Source of the DNA: Pseudomonas sp. LD120
GTDB taxonomy: Bacteria > Pseudomonadota > Gammaproteobacteria > Pseudomonadales > Pseudomonadaceae
Assembly (NCBI RefSeq): GCF_009861525.1
Contig: NZ_WVHL01000003.1
Span: forward strand, 1,054,001-1,118,000
DNA: 64,000 nucleotides
Direction: 5' to 3'
The notes beneath the pieces are model-generated. The model saw nothing but the letters and a program-made list of their open reading frames with translations. It searched no databases and was not told where the DNA came from. A program made the translations under genes and the position numbers. This document shows positions 32,070 to 42,000 of this stretch, one piece after another. Position 1 is the first letter of the stretch. Every line of letters begins with the position of its first letter.

Positions 32070-32744
32070 TCAGACTTCGTCAGGGCTGCGCAGGTTGGTG
32101 ACCTGAATACGCTGTTCGCGGCGCTGCTCCTTTTGCGACGGCATTTCGGCGCGATACACGCCTTGATCACCGACGACCCAGGACAGTGGGCGACGCTCCT
32201 GGCCAATGGACTCTTGCAAGAGCATCAAGCCTTGCAGGAACGCTTCGGGGCGGGGCGGGCAGCCAGGTACGTAGACGTCCACGGGCAGGAACTTGTCCAC
32301 CCCCTGAACTACGGAGTAGATGTCGTACATGCCACCGGAGTTGGCGCACGAACCCATGGAGATAACCCATTTAGGCTCGAGCATTTGCTCATAGAGACGC
32401 TGAATGATCGGCGCCATCTTGATGAAGCAGGTGCCGGCAATAACCATGAAATCCGCCTGACGCGGCGATGCCCGGATAACCTCGGCGCCAAAGCGCGCGA
32501 TGTCGTGGGGCGCCGTGAAGGCAGTGGTCATTTCCACGTAGCAGCAGGACAGACCGAAGTTGTACGGCCACAGGGAGTTCTTACGCCCCCAGTTGACCGC
32601 GCCGCTCAGCACGTCTTCCAGCTTGCCCATGAAGATGTTTTTGTGGACCTGATCCTCTAACGGATCGGAAACGGTTTCCCGTTCGCCGATCGGGTACTGA
32701 TCGTTAGGAGCATCGGGGTCGATCCTGGTGAGATTGTATTGCAT
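32070..32744 (-). CDS. nuoB: NADH-quinone oxidoreductase subunit B
   Basis: A 224-residue subunit carrying cluster N2, the immediate electron donor to quinone. Ligands are the tandem Cys67-Cys68 (GLSCCYVEM), Cys133 (GSCANSGG) and Cys162 (GCPPRPEAF). The ATG at 32744 gives [11 protein letters not shown]; an in-frame TTG two codons earlier is not preferred. It lies ten bases after nuoA and 70 before nuoCD. Confidence 0.97.
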   Translation of the reverse strand: MQYNLTRIDPDAPNDQYPIGERETVSDPLEDQVHKNIFMGKLEDVLSGAVNWGRKNSLWPYNFGLSCCYVEMTTAFTAPHDIARFGAEVIRASPRQADFMVIAGTCFIKMAPIIQRLYEQMLEPKWVISMGSCANSGGMYDIYSVVQGVDKFLPVDVYVPGCPPRPEAFLQGLMLLQESIGQERRPLSWVVGDQGVYRAEMPSQKEQRREQRIQVTNLRSPDEV

Positions 32745-32754
32745 CGCCAAAGCC

Positions 32755-33168
32755 TCATTGTTTTAGCTTCGCCTGCCGCTTACGACGACCTTCCGGAGCC
32801 CAGTCAAGAGCCCCCACTCGCCAAAGGTAGACAAGACCTGCCAACAGAATTGCTATGAAAACGAGAGCTTCGACGAATCCGGTCCAGCCGCTTTCGCGGA
32901 CGGACACAGACCAGGCAAAGAGAAAGAGGGCTTCGATATCGAAGATCACGAAGAGCATCGCGACCAGATAGAATTTGGCTGAGAGCCGCAAGCGGGCGCC
33001 ACCGGTAGGTAGCATGCCGGACTCGAACGGTTCGTTTTTGCTGCGGCCCCAGGCTTTTGACCCGAGGAGGCTGGAGACGCCGAGCATGAAGGCACAGAGG
33101 CCGACAACACCCAGAAGGAAAATGGCAAAGCCCCAGTTGTGGGCCATGAGTCCTGTCGCTTCGGGCAT
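32755..33168 (-). CDS. nuoA: NADH-quinone oxidoreductase subunit A
   Basis: The first gene of the operon: a 137-residue, three-helix membrane subunit. Helices lie at about 12-34, 66-88 and 96-116. The conserved loop [20 protein letters not shown] and the [12 protein letters not shown] block at helix 2 are clear. It clamps the junction between the two arms with NuoH, J and K. ATG 33168 has AAGGAT about ten bases upstream; the longer frame is rejected. Confidence 0.96.
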   Translation of the reverse strand: MPEATGLMAHNWGFAIFLLGVVGLCAFMLGVSSLLGSKAWGRSKNEPFESGMLPTGGARLRLSAKFYLVAMLFVIFDIEALFLFAWSVSVRESGWTGFVEALVFIAILLAGLVYLWRVGALDWAPEGRRKRQAKLKQ

Positions 33169-33258
33169 GCTGGTAATCCTTAACAGAGAGCAGGAGTCTC
33201 TGAGCTTGATAAAGAAATAAAGCAGTGACGATATGTCGCAGCGCAATCAATCGGGCTG

Positions 33259-33287
33259 ATTTTATGGCTAAACACCGGGCAAGTAAA
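33259..33287 (-). promoter_or_regulatory. candidate nuo operon promoter
   Basis: On the minus strand TTTACT (33282-33287) and TAAAAT (33259-33264) are separated by 17 bp, about 90 bases upstream of the nuoA ATG. Four of six -35 and five of six -10 bases fit sigma70. Confidence 0.5.
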
Positions 33288-33420
33288 ATTTCTAAAGCGA
33301 AATTGTTTATCGCAATAAGGACATAGATCACCTCTTTAGCCCCGTAAGCCGCGGCCTGTGGGCATTAGGGCAGGTTTTGTTAATTATGTTTTGTTGCGGC
33401 TGCAACGAAAGTTACAATTC

Positions 33421-33439
33421 CTGAATGATAATCAATATT
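33421..33439. promoter_or_regulatory. Fur-box-like sequence
   Basis: CTGAATGATAATCAATATT matches 14 of 19 positions of the classical Fur box, including an unbroken run of 11 across its centre. It contains GATAAT, which could serve as a -10. There is no in vivo evidence; a 14/19 match also arises by chance in AT-rich DNA. Confidence 0.35.
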
Positions 33440-33532
33440 GTTTGCGGGGTGTTTTAATCGGCTTTCCTTCGGGGAGTGGGAAAGTTGCTTGTTATATCCC
33501 TGTTACTGCAAGTAGCAGGGGCGCACCTTTTA
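33440..33532 (+). ncRNA. possible small RNA
   Basis: Immediately after the Fur-like box, two plus-strand hairpins follow in tandem: CTTTCC/GGAAAG (33462-33484) and a 10-bp stem CCCTGTTACT/AGTAGCAGGG with a GCA loop (33498-33520), then GCGCACCTTTT. The size (about 90 nt), the promoter-like start and the terminator-like end resemble a small regulatory RNA. The -35 is poor and the T run short, so this is a candidate only. Confidence 0.25.
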
Positions 33533-33662
33533 ACCTGTTTTGCCTCGGGCAACACCGCTCTGGATCAATATTTTGTCGGCTTTTGCGCGGTGCTGGCTTG
33601 GTGCTGAGTTTTCCAGCCTGGGGAACTTGCCTGGTCAGAAAGGCGGCTACGGCCAGGAGTGC

Positions 33663-33692
33663 AAAAAAAACGCCCCGAACCAGTCGGGGCGT
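33663..33692 (-). terminator. terminator after aceA
   Basis: On the minus strand, ACGCCCCGA, loop CTGGT and TCGGGGCGT are followed by eight T residues. It lies about 70 bases after the aceA stop. Confidence 0.85.
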
Positions 33693-33763
33693 CAGCTTTA
33701 CAGCAATGCAGTTGTTTTTACCGGGTCTGCATTGGCCGCTCGATCAAGGCGCGAGGCCTGGAA

Positions 33764-35089
33764 TCAGTGGAATTGCTCTTCTTCTGTAGAGCCGGTCAGG
33801 GCGGTTACCGAGGACGAGCCACCCTGGATCACGGTGGTCATGTCGTCGAAGTAGCCGGTGCCCACTTCCTGCTGGTGCGCCACGAAGGTGTAGCCTTTGG
33901 CGGCGTCAGCGAACTCCTGCTCTTGCAGCTTCACGTAGGCGGTCATGTCGTTGCGGGCGTAGTCGTGCGCCAGGTTGAACATGCTGTGCCACATGTTGTG
34001 AATGCCGGCCAGGGTGATGAACTGGTGCTTGTAACCCATGGCGGACAGTTCGCGCTGGAACTTGGCGATGGTCGCGTCGTCCAGGTTTTTCTTCCAGTTG
34101 AAGGAAGGCGAGCAGTTGTACGACAGGATCTGGTCTGGGTATTCCTTCTTGATCGCTTCAGCGAAGCGACGAGCTTCGTCCAGGTCCGGCTTGGCGGTTT
34201 CGCACCAGATCAGGTCGGCGTACGGGGCGTAAGCCAGGCCGCGGGCGATTGCCTGGTCCAGTCCGGCTTTCACTTTGTAGAAGCCTTCCTGGGTACGGGT
34301 GCCAGTCACGAATGGCTGGTCGTACGGGTCGCAGTCGGAAGTCAGCAGGTCGGCGGCGTTGGCGTCGGTCCGGGCCAGGATGATGGTCGGTACGCCGGCA
34401 ACGTCGGCCGCCAGACGGGCTGCGGTCAGCTTCTGTACGGCTTCCTGGGTTGGCACCAGCACTTTGCCGCCCATGTGGCCGCACTTCTTCACGGAAGCCA
34501 GTTGGTCTTCGAAGTGAACGCCGGCGGCGCCCGCTTCGATCATGCTCTTCATCAGCTCGTAGGCGTTCAGCACGCCGCCGAAACCGGCTTCAGCGTCTGC
34601 CACGATAGGGGCGAAGTAGTCGATGTAGCCGTCGTCACCTGGGTTCTTGCCGGCTTTCCACTGGATCTGGTCGGCGCGACGGAACGAGTTGTTGATGCGC
34701 TTGACCACGGTTGGAACCGAGTCCACCGGGTACAGCGACTGGTCGGGGTACATGGATTCTGCGGAGTTGTTGTCCGCAGCCACTTGCCAGCCCGACAGGT
34801 AGATGGCCTGGATACCGGCTTTAACCTGTTGTACCGCCTGGCCGCCAGTCAGGGCGCCCATGCAGTTGACGAAATCTTTATCAGGACGGAAGGATGGTTT
34901 GGCGCCTTGGGTGACCAGGTTCCAGAGCTTCTCGGCGCCCATGCGTGCCAGGGTGTGCTCGGGCTGAACCGAGCCACGCAGACGGACCACGTCGGCAGCG
35001 GAGTAGGTGCGAGTCACGCCTTTCCAGCGCGGGTTTTCAGCCCAGTCTTTTTCAAGGGCTGCAATTTGCTGTTCGCGTGTCAGTGCCAT
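33764..35089 (-). CDS. aceA: isocitrate lyase
   Basis: Cleaves isocitrate to glyoxylate and succinate, first step of the glyoxylate shunt used on acetate and fatty acids. The 441 residues match the shorter bacterial ICL class. The catalytic KKCGHMGGK motif has Cys203; Mg-binding acidic residues lie in [10 protein letters not shown] and HFEDQ. ATG 35089 starts [16 protein letters not shown]; a longer frame is rejected. It is monocistronic: a terminator follows, and a candidate promoter with a long leader precedes it. Competing enzymes icd and idh lie 7-11 kb away. Confidence 0.97.
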   Translation of the reverse strand: MALTREQQIAALEKDWAENPRWKGVTRTYSAADVVRLRGSVQPEHTLARMGAEKLWNLVTQGAKPSFRPDKDFVNCMGALTGGQAVQQVKAGIQAIYLSGWQVAADNNSAESMYPDQSLYPVDSVPTVVKRINNSFRRADQIQWKAGKNPGDDGYIDYFAPIVADAEAGFGGVLNAYELMKSMIEAGAAGVHFEDQLASVKKCGHMGGKVLVPTQEAVQKLTAARLAADVAGVPTIILARTDANAADLLTSDCDPYDQPFVTGTRTQEGFYKVKAGLDQAIARGLAYAPYADLIWCETAKPDLDEARRFAEAIKKEYPDQILSYNCSPSFNWKKNLDDATIAKFQRELSAMGYKHQFITLAGIHNMWHSMFNLAHDYARNDMTAYVKLQEQEFADAAKGYTFVAHQQEVGTGYFDDMTTVIQGGSSSVTALTGSTEEEQFH

Positions 35090-35500
35090 GGAGATAAACC
35101 TCGTCGCGTCTTGTATGAAAAGTCGTTCTTGGGTGAAGAATTCCGGCTTGCCCATTACGCAGTTACACAGATTGCGTAGCAGGCTGCTCGCTGACCAGGG
35201 GCTTTGGTGGCCAAGTCGGACTGACGGGATGGCGACGGGTGAACGATGGGCTCGAGGGGAAAGTGAGCAGGTGAAGGCGAGCTGCGGTGCGCATGCGGGC
35301 GTCGTGGGCCTTGGTGCGTTCCATCAGTGTGTTGCCGATCGACCTAATTACGCTTCCGTCCCTCGGGACAACTTCGTTCCAGTCGCAACCTCGTCAAACA
35401 CACCTTGTGGGCGGTACAGACACGAATCGGCTCAGATGGGTAGGTTAGAGCAACGATCCGAAGGCCCTTGCCAGGGCCCCTGATTAGCGGGAGCGAGGCC
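35090..35500 (-). other. long 5' leader / intergenic region of aceA
   Basis: About 410 bp without a supported gene. If the promoter at 35501-35529 is used, the aceA mRNA has a leader of roughly 400 nt, containing a perfect GGCCCT/AGGGCC hairpin with a TGCC loop near 35463-35478. A small open frame at 35344-35529 on the minus strand is not supported. Confidence 0.4.
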
Positions 35501-35529
35501 ATCATGCCCGCGGTTTTTTGGCTCGTCAA
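35501..35529 (-). promoter_or_regulatory. candidate aceA promoter
   Basis: Minus-strand TTGACG (35524-35529) and CATGAT (35501-35506) with exactly 17 bp between them: five of six and four of six matches to sigma70. It lies directly downstream of an inverted repeat. Confidence 0.4.
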
Positions 35530-35535
35530 ATGGTT

Positions 35536-35561
35536 TGTAGTGCTTTTTTTGCGCCACTACA
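35536..35561. promoter_or_regulatory. TGTAGTG/CACTACA inverted repeat upstream of aceA
   Basis: A perfect 7-bp inverted repeat with a 12-bp spacer. Its half sites resemble the TGTAGT/ACTACA motif I recall for the Pseudomonas carbon-metabolism regulator RccR, which controls glyoxylate-shunt genes. It ends seven bases upstream of the candidate aceA -35. Confidence 0.5.
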
Positions 35562-35601
35562 TCTTTGGTCTAATACGACTAATCAGTCAGTTTTTGGTGC
35601 T

Positions 35602-36357
35602 TTAGTCCAAAGCATCGACCTTCACCCTCAGGGTCATGTCATTCCGGCCCTGAGTCGAATAGCTGCGGCTCAGGCCCTGTTTGCCGGCTTGGGTCTGGCG
35701 ATTGACGCCGGCCAGGGTGATCCATTCCCCCAGGCGTCCGCTAACGGTTGTGTCGGTGCTTTGCACGGTCACTACATCAGGGTGCTCTTGGCTCATGCGG
35801 TCACGATTGGTGCTGATGCTCAGGTGCACGGTCTCGCCGGTCACGCTGGCCGTGACATAGAAGCCCTGGGTCACGTTGCGGTACTGGGTCTGGTTTTGCA
35901 GACGACCATAGGGATCGGTCTGTGTAGTGGTCAGGGGGACGCTCTGGCCCACCTGGATCAGCGCCGGCACGCCTTCGCTGGCCTGGATCTGTTGGATGCC
36001 GCCATCGCGGCTCTCGGTGCTGCGAGTGATGATGTGGGGCTGGTGGGGGGTGTTGACCGAATAACCCTGGTTGTCCTGGAAGTTGTTTTCATTGGTGTCT
36101 ACGGTGATCAGCAGGCGCTTGGCTGCCGTATCCAATTGCGCAATGAACGCCCGCAGCTCGGCGATCTTGCCCGGTTCGGCATTGACGATCAGTTGGTTGC
36201 CATAGACGCTGACCTTGCCGTCCTTGCCAAGAAAGTTCTGCGCCACCGGCAGCAGGTCAGCGCTGGTGCGGTTGTTGAGGGGCACGATCTCGGTGGCGGC
36301 CATGACTGAGCAACTGAAGGTCAGTAGCAGCGTCGTGAGCAAAGTGCGTAGGGACAT
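35602..36357 (-). CDS. small secretin-like periplasmic protein
   Basis: A 251-residue exported protein with a signal peptide (hydrophobic 6-18, likely cleavage after VMA at about 20). An N1/N-type secretin domain follows (about 21-80): TEIVPLNNRTSADLLPVAQN then VSVYGNQLIVNAEPGKIAEL. The second half (about 130-251) has beta-strands such as VPALIQVGQSVPLTTTQTD and GRLGEWITLAGVN, like a shortened secretin core. It is too short for a full secretin pore (usually 400 residues or more). No secretion genes surround it. It may be a solitary accessory or relict; function unknown. Confidence 0.75.
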   Translation of the reverse strand: MSLRTLLTTLLLTFSCSVMAATEIVPLNNRTSADLLPVAQNFLGKDGKVSVYGNQLIVNAEPGKIAELRAFIAQLDTAAKRLLITVDTNENNFQDNQGYSVNTPHQPHIITRSTESRDGGIQQIQASEGVPALIQVGQSVPLTTTQTDPYGRLQNQTQYRNVTQGFYVTASVTGETVHLSISTNRDRMSQEHPDVVTVQSTDTTVSGRLGEWITLAGVNRQTQAGKQGLSRSYSTQGRNDMTLRVKVDALD

Positions 36358-36446
36358 ATCCGTTATCTCCGCGAGTAGCTGGCGTAAAGCCTTGAGTTTG
36401 ACACTTTGTCGGCTTTGGCGGGGGCAAGTTGAATCCTAGACGGCAA

Positions 36447-36502
36447 AACGCCCTGGCATCCTGGTCTTGCGCCTGGTGGGCGCAAGGGGATGGCAGGGCG
36501 TT
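36447..36502 (-). terminator. long nested hairpin after the GNAT gene
   Basis: AACGCCCTGGCATCC and GGATGGCAGGGCGTT pair nearly perfectly over 15 bp and enclose a second perfect stem, CTTGCGCC/GGCGCAAG. TTTTG follows on the minus strand. It lies about 30 bases after the GNAT stop and also faces the start of the secretin-like gene. Confidence 0.7.
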
Positions 36503-36533
36503 CGCTTTGGCTATTGCCGTTAGGGCTTGTCGG

Positions 36534-36956
36534 TCACGCGCCGCGAACCATGTCGACGTGGGGGATTCCTGCTTCGAGGAATTCCTCGCTGACAATCGAG
36601 AAACCCAGGCGCTCGTAGAATGGCGTGGCCTGGACCTGGGCGCTGAGCATCTGTTGTTTGAGGCCGCGTTTCTCGGCTTCGTCGATCACCGCATGCATCA
36701 GTGCATCGCCGACCTTGAGGCCGCGCCAATCCTTGAGTACCGAGACCCGGCCGACATGGCCGTCCGGCAGCAGGCGGGCGGTACCGATAGGGAAATCTCC
36801 CTCGAAGGCCAGAAAGTGCACAGCGCTGTCGTCATCGGCGTCCCACTCTAGTTCGGGGGGGACGGATTGCTCGGCAATGAACACTGCTTCACGAATGCGC
36901 CGGATCTCGGCGTTATCCTTTTGCCAGTCTGCGACACGTACGTGAATCTTATTCAT
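36534..36956 (-). CDS. GNAT-family N-acetyltransferase
   Basis: A 140-residue GNAT enzyme of the ElaA/YjcF type. The acetyl-CoA site is visible as VGRVSVLKDWRGLKVGDALM, and the C-terminal segment QATPFYERLGFSIVSEEFLE closes the fold. The substrate is not known. ATG 36956 is chosen; its first eight bases overlap the end of the roxA-like gene, so the two are likely co-translated. That pairing with a ribosomal hydroxylase suggests, but does not show, a protein-modification role. Confidence 0.85.
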   Translation of the reverse strand: MNKIHVRVADWQKDNAEIRRIREAVFIAEQSVPPELEWDADDDSAVHFLAFEGDFPIGTARLLPDGHVGRVSVLKDWRGLKVGDALMHAVIDEAEKRGLKQQMLSAQVQATPFYERLGFSIVSEEFLEAGIPHVDMVRGA

Positions 36957-38115
36957 CGGCAAACCCCAGGCTCCCTTGCTTGACCAGTTCACACAGCAGG
37001 CCGCGCCCATCTTCATCCGCCAGCCAAGGGCCGAGGTTGTCGATATGCAGGGCGTCGGCGGCGCAAATCATTTTCAGCAGCTCGCGCAGTTTACCGGGAA
37101 GCAGGCGACTTTGGCCGCTAGCGAACAGCAGCAGGTCTTCATCGACCTCCGACCAGGCCAGGCGCGCGCTTGGGTTGCGGATCAGGATCGCGCCCTGTTC
37201 CAGGCCGCCCAGCAGGTCGTCTTCTTCCAGTTCCGGGCCGACCACCAGCTCCGGGTAGCGCGGCTCGGTCATGAACTGGCCGAACCAGGTCAGCAACAGG
37301 CGCTCGTCGCCCATGTGCTCGGCCAGCAGGCTCTTGAGGCGATCAAGGGCGTCCCGCTGGATTTGGTGTGGGTCGCTGACTGGCTGTGCGTCGGCATCGG
37401 TGTAGCGCTCTTCGTCCGGCAGGAACTGGCCGAGGAAGTCGGTGAAGTGGGTCAGCACTTCAGCGGCGCTCGGGGCGCGGAAGCCCACTGAGTAGGTCAT
37501 GCAGTCGTTCAGCGCGACGCCGTAGTGGGCCAGGCGTGGTGGCAGGTAGAGCATGTCGCCCGGCTCCAGGACCCAGCTTTCGGTCTCTTCGAATTCGGCG
37601 AGGATGCGCAGGTCTGCGTGCTGTAGCAACGGGCTTTCTGAGTCGCACATCTGGCCGATCTTCCAGTTGCGCTTGCCGTGGCCTTGCAGCAGGAATACGT
37701 CGTAGTTGTCAAAATGTGGGCCGACGTTTCCGCCAGGCGCAGCGAAGCTGATCATTACGTCATCAATGCGCCAGCTGGGCAGGAAACGGAAGTGCTCCAG
37801 CAGCTCGGCGACTTCCGGAACGAACTGGTCTACGGCCTGGACCAGCAGGGTCCAGTCGCGCTCTGGCAGCTTGCTGAACTCGTCTTCGGCGAACGGGCCG
37901 CGGCGCAGTTCCCAAGGGCGCTCGCCGTTCTCGATCACCAGGCGCGATTCGACTTCCTCTTCCAGGGCCAGGCCGGCCAGTTCGTCGGGTTCGATCGGGT
38001 TTTCGAAGTCAGGCAGGGCCTGACGGATCAGCAGGGGCTTCTTCTGCCAGTAGTCGCGCAGAAATTCCCGTGCAGTGATGCCGCCCAGAAGTTGAAGAGG
38101 AATATCAGGATTCAT
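36949..38115 (-). CDS. roxA: RoxA/YcfD-type ribosomal oxygenase (cupin)
   Basis: A 388-residue JmjC/cupin Fe(II)- and 2-oxoglutarate-dependent oxygenase. The iron triad is visible: His134 and Asp136 (GPHFDNYDVFLLQ) and His197 (PPRLAHYGVAL). The E. coli homologue hydroxylates an arginine of ribosomal protein L16. A winged-helix-like C-terminal part (about 270-388) matches the family architecture and size. It overlaps the GNAT gene downstream. It depends on oxygen and 2-oxoglutarate, the latter a product of nearby icd/idh; that link is contextual only. Confidence 0.88.
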   Translation of the reverse strand: MNPDIPLQLLGGITAREFLRDYWQKKPLLIRQALPDFENPIEPDELAGLALEEEVESRLVIENGERPWELRRGPFAEDEFSKLPERDWTLLVQAVDQFVPEVAELLEHFRFLPSWRIDDVMISFAAPGGNVGPHFDNYDVFLLQGHGKRNWKIGQMCDSESPLLQHADLRILAEFEETESWVLEPGDMLYLPPRLAHYGVALNDCMTYSVGFRAPSAAEVLTHFTDFLGQFLPDEERYTDADAQPVSDPHQIQRDALDRLKSLLAEHMGDERLLLTWFGQFMTEPRYPELVVGPELEEDDLLGGLEQGAILIRNPSARLAWSEVDEDLLLFASGQSRLLPGKLRELLKMICAADALHIDNLGPWLADEDGRGLLCELVKQGSLGFADE

Positions 38116-38154
38116 GTGTAACCTATTGAAAAAATGTACTTTTCTAGCAGGAAT

Positions 38155-38178
38155 AAAAACGCCCGGCGCGGCCGGGCG
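38155..38178 (-). terminator. terminator after purB
   Basis: CGCCCGGC, loop CGC, GCCGGGCG on the minus strand followed by TTTTTATT; it starts about 20 bases after the purB stop. Confidence 0.85.
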
Positions 38179-38198
38179 TCAAAGGGTCGAGCAGTGGC

Positions 38199-39656
<1,458 letters not shown>

Positions 39657-39673
39657 TTACGCGCAGCTCTTGA

Positions 39674-39713
39674 AAAAAACGGGTGGCGCAAGCAGCAGCT
39701 CAGCTGCTGCGCA
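39674..39713 (-). terminator. possible terminator overlapping the hflD stop
   Basis: Minus-strand GCGCAGCAGC pairs with GCTGCTGCTTGCGC (one bulge) around the hflD stop, and seven T residues follow after GCCACCCG. The gap between the stem and T run is longer than usual, so this is tentative. Confidence 0.4.
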
Positions 39714-40323
39714 TCAATGGATACAGTTCTTTAAGCAATTTGCGCCGGCTGATCACCAGTTGCCAGCGATGACCGCCCAATTGGCGCCACAGGCGCGCCG
39801 AGCGGATGCCGGCCAGCAACAGTGCGCGAATCTTCGAGGCATTGCTCGGCTGCTGCAGGTTGCGCATGTCGCCGTGCACCTGGATGCGCTGGCGCAGGGT
39901 ACTCAGGGTGTCCTGGTACAGCCCGCCACACGCGGCGATGACGTTTTCGTGGGCCGGACCGAAGTGTTCCACCTGGGATTGGATCTGTGGCAGGCGCTTG
40001 CCGATGGTTTCCAAGAGGTCGTCGCGTTTGGCCAATTGACGCTCCAGGCCGAGCATCGACAGGGCGTAGCGCAGTGGCTCGCGTTGCAGGGTGCTGGGGT
40101 CGCGCTCCAGGGCGCCGATCAGGGCGCGATAGCCCTCGCGCAGATTGATGTCGTCGCCGCCATAGACTTCCAGGGTGTCTTTCGGATCACGGATCAGCAG
40201 GCTGCCGAGCATGCAGCTCAAGGCCGCTTCGCTGACCTGGCCGGTCTTGGCGATGCGGTCTACCAACACCGCGGCGAGGAATACTCCACCCAGCGCCGTC
40301 AGTTGTTCCTGAATCGGGCTCAT
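39700..40323 (-). CDS. hflD: HflD-like lysogenization regulator family protein
   Basis: A 207-residue, mostly helical peripheral-membrane protein. In E. coli HflD lies next to mnmA and purB and was found through lambda CII; its general role is unclear. Family markers are an N-terminal [19 protein letters not shown], the [19 protein letters not shown] helix, and the C-terminal basic end with [19 protein letters not shown]. The same order, mnmA-hflD-purB, is kept here; the start overlaps the mnmA stop by four bases. Confidence 0.9.
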   Translation of the reverse strand: MSPIQEQLTALGGVFLAAVLVDRIAKTGQVSEAALSCMLGSLLIRDPKDTLEVYGGDDINLREGYRALIGALERDPSTLQREPLRYALSMLGLERQLAKRDDLLETIGKRLPQIQSQVEHFGPAHENVIAACGGLYQDTLSTLRQRIQVHGDMRNLQQPSNASKIRALLLAGIRSARLWRQLGGHRWQLVISRRKLLKELYPLMRSS

Positions 40324-41453
40324 GGGCGGACGTCCTTGCTACTCCAGGGTTCGGCCACTTCGATCACGCCGCCGCCGAGGCAGATTTCACCGTCGTAGAA
40401 CACCACGGACTGGCCGGGGGTTACGGCGCGCTGCGGGTCGTCGAAGGTGGCGCGGTAGCCGTTGGCGGTCTTTTCCAGGGTGCAGGGCTGGTCGCTCTGG
40501 CGGTAGCGCACCTTGGCGGTCAGGCGTCGCGGCTGGTTAAGGGCGATGGGGTTGACCCAATAGATGTCGGAGGCCAGCAGGGCGCGGGAGAACAGCCAGG
40601 GGTGATCGTTGCCCTGGCCAACAATCAGCTCGTTGTGCTCAAGGTCCTTGATCAGTACGTACCACGGCTCTTCGCCGGCGTCTTTCAGGCCGCCGATGCC
40701 CAGGCCCTGACGCTGGCCGATGGTGTGGTACATCAGGCCGTGATGGCGGCCGATGACTTCACCCTCGGTGGTCTTGATCTCGCCGGGCTGGGCCGGCAGG
40801 TACTGCTTGAGGAAGTCGCTGAAGCGCCGCTCACCGATAAAGCAGATGCCGGTGGAGTCTTTCTTCTTTGCCGTAGCCAGGTCATGTTTCTCAGCGATGG
40901 CGCGCACTTCGGGCTTTTCCAGCTCGCCCACTGGGAACAGGGTCTTGGCGATTTGTTCGCCGCCAACGGCGTGGAGGAAGTAGCTCTGGTCCTTATTCGG
41001 GTCCAGGCCCTTGAGCAGTTCGGTGCGGCCGTCGATGTCGCGACGACGCACATAGTGACCGGTAGCGATCAGGTCGGCGCCGAGCATCATGGCGTAGTCG
41101 AGGAACGCCTTGAACTTGATTTCGCGGTTGCACAGGATGTCCGGGTTCGGCGTGCGGCCGGCCTTGTATTCGGCCAGGAAGTGCTCGAACACGTTGTCCC
41201 AGTACTCGGCGGCGAAGTTGGCGCTGTGCAGCTTGATGCCCAGCTTGTCGCACACGGCCTGGGCGTCCGCCAGGTCATCCATGGCAGTGCAGTATTCGGT
41301 GCCGTCGTCTTCCTCCCAGTTCTTCATGAACAGGCCCTCCACCTGGTATCCCTGCTCCATCAGCAGAAGGGCGGAAACGGAAGAATCCACGCCGCCGGAC
41401 ATGCCGACAATGACGCGTTTCTTTTGGGTGTCAGAAGGGGCTGGATCACGCAT
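40320..41453 (-). CDS. mnmA: tRNA-specific 2-thiouridylase
   Basis: Installs 2-thiolation at U34 of tRNA-Lys, -Glu and -Gln, taking sulfur from the TusBCD-TusE relay. In 377 residues the PP-loop ATP site [14 protein letters not shown] (17-30), the catalytic Cys108 (NPDILCNR) and persulfide Cys204 ([11 protein letters not shown]) are all in place. A C-terminal beta domain binds tRNA. It is the middle gene of Nudix-mnmA-hflD. The matching tusDCBE genes are also in this window, 21 kb away. Confidence 0.97.
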   Translation of the reverse strand: MRDPAPSDTQKKRVIVGMSGGVDSSVSALLLMEQGYQVEGLFMKNWEEDDGTEYCTAMDDLADAQAVCDKLGIKLHSANFAAEYWDNVFEHFLAEYKAGRTPNPDILCNREIKFKAFLDYAMMLGADLIATGHYVRRRDIDGRTELLKGLDPNKDQSYFLHAVGGEQIAKTLFPVGELEKPEVRAIAEKHDLATAKKKDSTGICFIGERRFSDFLKQYLPAQPGEIKTTEGEVIGRHHGLMYHTIGQRQGLGIGGLKDAGEEPWYVLIKDLEHNELIVGQGNDHPWLFSRALLASDIYWVNPIALNQPRRLTAKVRYRQSDQPCTLEKTANGYRATFDDPQRAVTPGQSVVFYDGEICLGGGVIEVAEPWSSKDVRP

Positions 41454-41524
41454 AGGAATTCAATGGGAGTCTTGAAAAAGGACGCGATTCTAACAGGCTG
41501 AGGCCTGCAAGGCTAAAACTGCGG

Positions 41525-41971
41525 TTAAAGCATTGGTCGGATCAGCGCCAGACTGTGCAGTTGGCCCTCCAGGTAGTCGTCCAGGCACTGCAGGATCAGC
41601 TCACTGCGCCAGTTGGCCCGTTGCTCCAGCAGTTGCTCGCGGGTTAGCCAGCGTGGGCCGATGATGCCGTCGTCCAGTTGATAGTCCGGATGGTGGCGCA
41701 GCGGTTTGGCGGCAAAGCACACGCGCTGGTAGGTCACGCCGTTGCTCGGGGCGGTGTACAGGTAGATGCCGACCACAGCAGTCAATTCCACGTCCCATCC
41801 GGTTTCCTCGAGGGTTTCGCGAATGGCTGCCTGGAGCAGGCTTTCATTGGCATCCAGATGCCCGGCGGGCTGGTTGAGCACGGCCTGTTTGCCCGAGTAC
41901 TCCTCGACGAACAGGAAGCGGCCCTGATCTTCGACGATGGTGGCGACAGTGATATGGGGTTGCCATTCCAT
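41525..41971 (-). CDS. Nudix hydrolase, NudJ-like
   Basis: A 148-residue Nudix enzyme. The Nudix box spans about 37-59: GHLDANESLLQAAIRETLEE then TGWDVE, fitting GX5EX7REUXEEXGU. Its place directly upstream of mnmA matches E. coli nudJ, a thiamin-pyrophosphate and nucleoside-triphosphate phosphatase, so NudJ activity is the best guess. AGGAGT precedes the ATG. The gap to mnmA is 71 bp; a shared transcript is likely but not certain. Confidence 0.88.
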   Translation of the reverse strand: MEWQPHITVATIVEDQGRFLFVEEYSGKQAVLNQPAGHLDANESLLQAAIRETLEETGWDVELTAVVGIYLYTAPSNGVTYQRVCFAAKPLRHHPDYQLDDGIIGPRWLTREQLLEQRANWRSELILQCLDDYLEGQLHSLALIRPML

Positions 41972-42000
41972 ATGGGCACTCCTTTATAAGAGGCGGGTAT

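Larger units (their letters stand above)
33169..33662. other. AT-richer intergenic stretch between nuo and aceA
   Basis: About 490 bp with no supported protein gene. It holds the nuo promoter at its left end, a Fur-like box with two plus-strand hairpins near 33.42-33.53 kb, and an inverted repeat GTTGC/GCAAC at 33393-33406. By eye it is noticeably richer in A and T than the flanking genes. A plus-strand open frame from 33358 lacks a ribosome site and family resemblance. Confidence 0.6.

Noticed and set aside
33358..33789. A 143-codon plus-strand frame across the nuo-aceA gap
   Set aside because: No Shine-Dalgarno, composition unlike neighbours, runs through the aceA terminator into aceA, and no recognisable domain.
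35488..35517. A plus-strand terminator-like GCGGG/CCCGC stem with a T run upstream of aceA
   Set aside because: Only five base pairs with a 14-base loop, and no plus-strand gene or promoter upstream to terminate; it overlaps the better-supported aceA -10.
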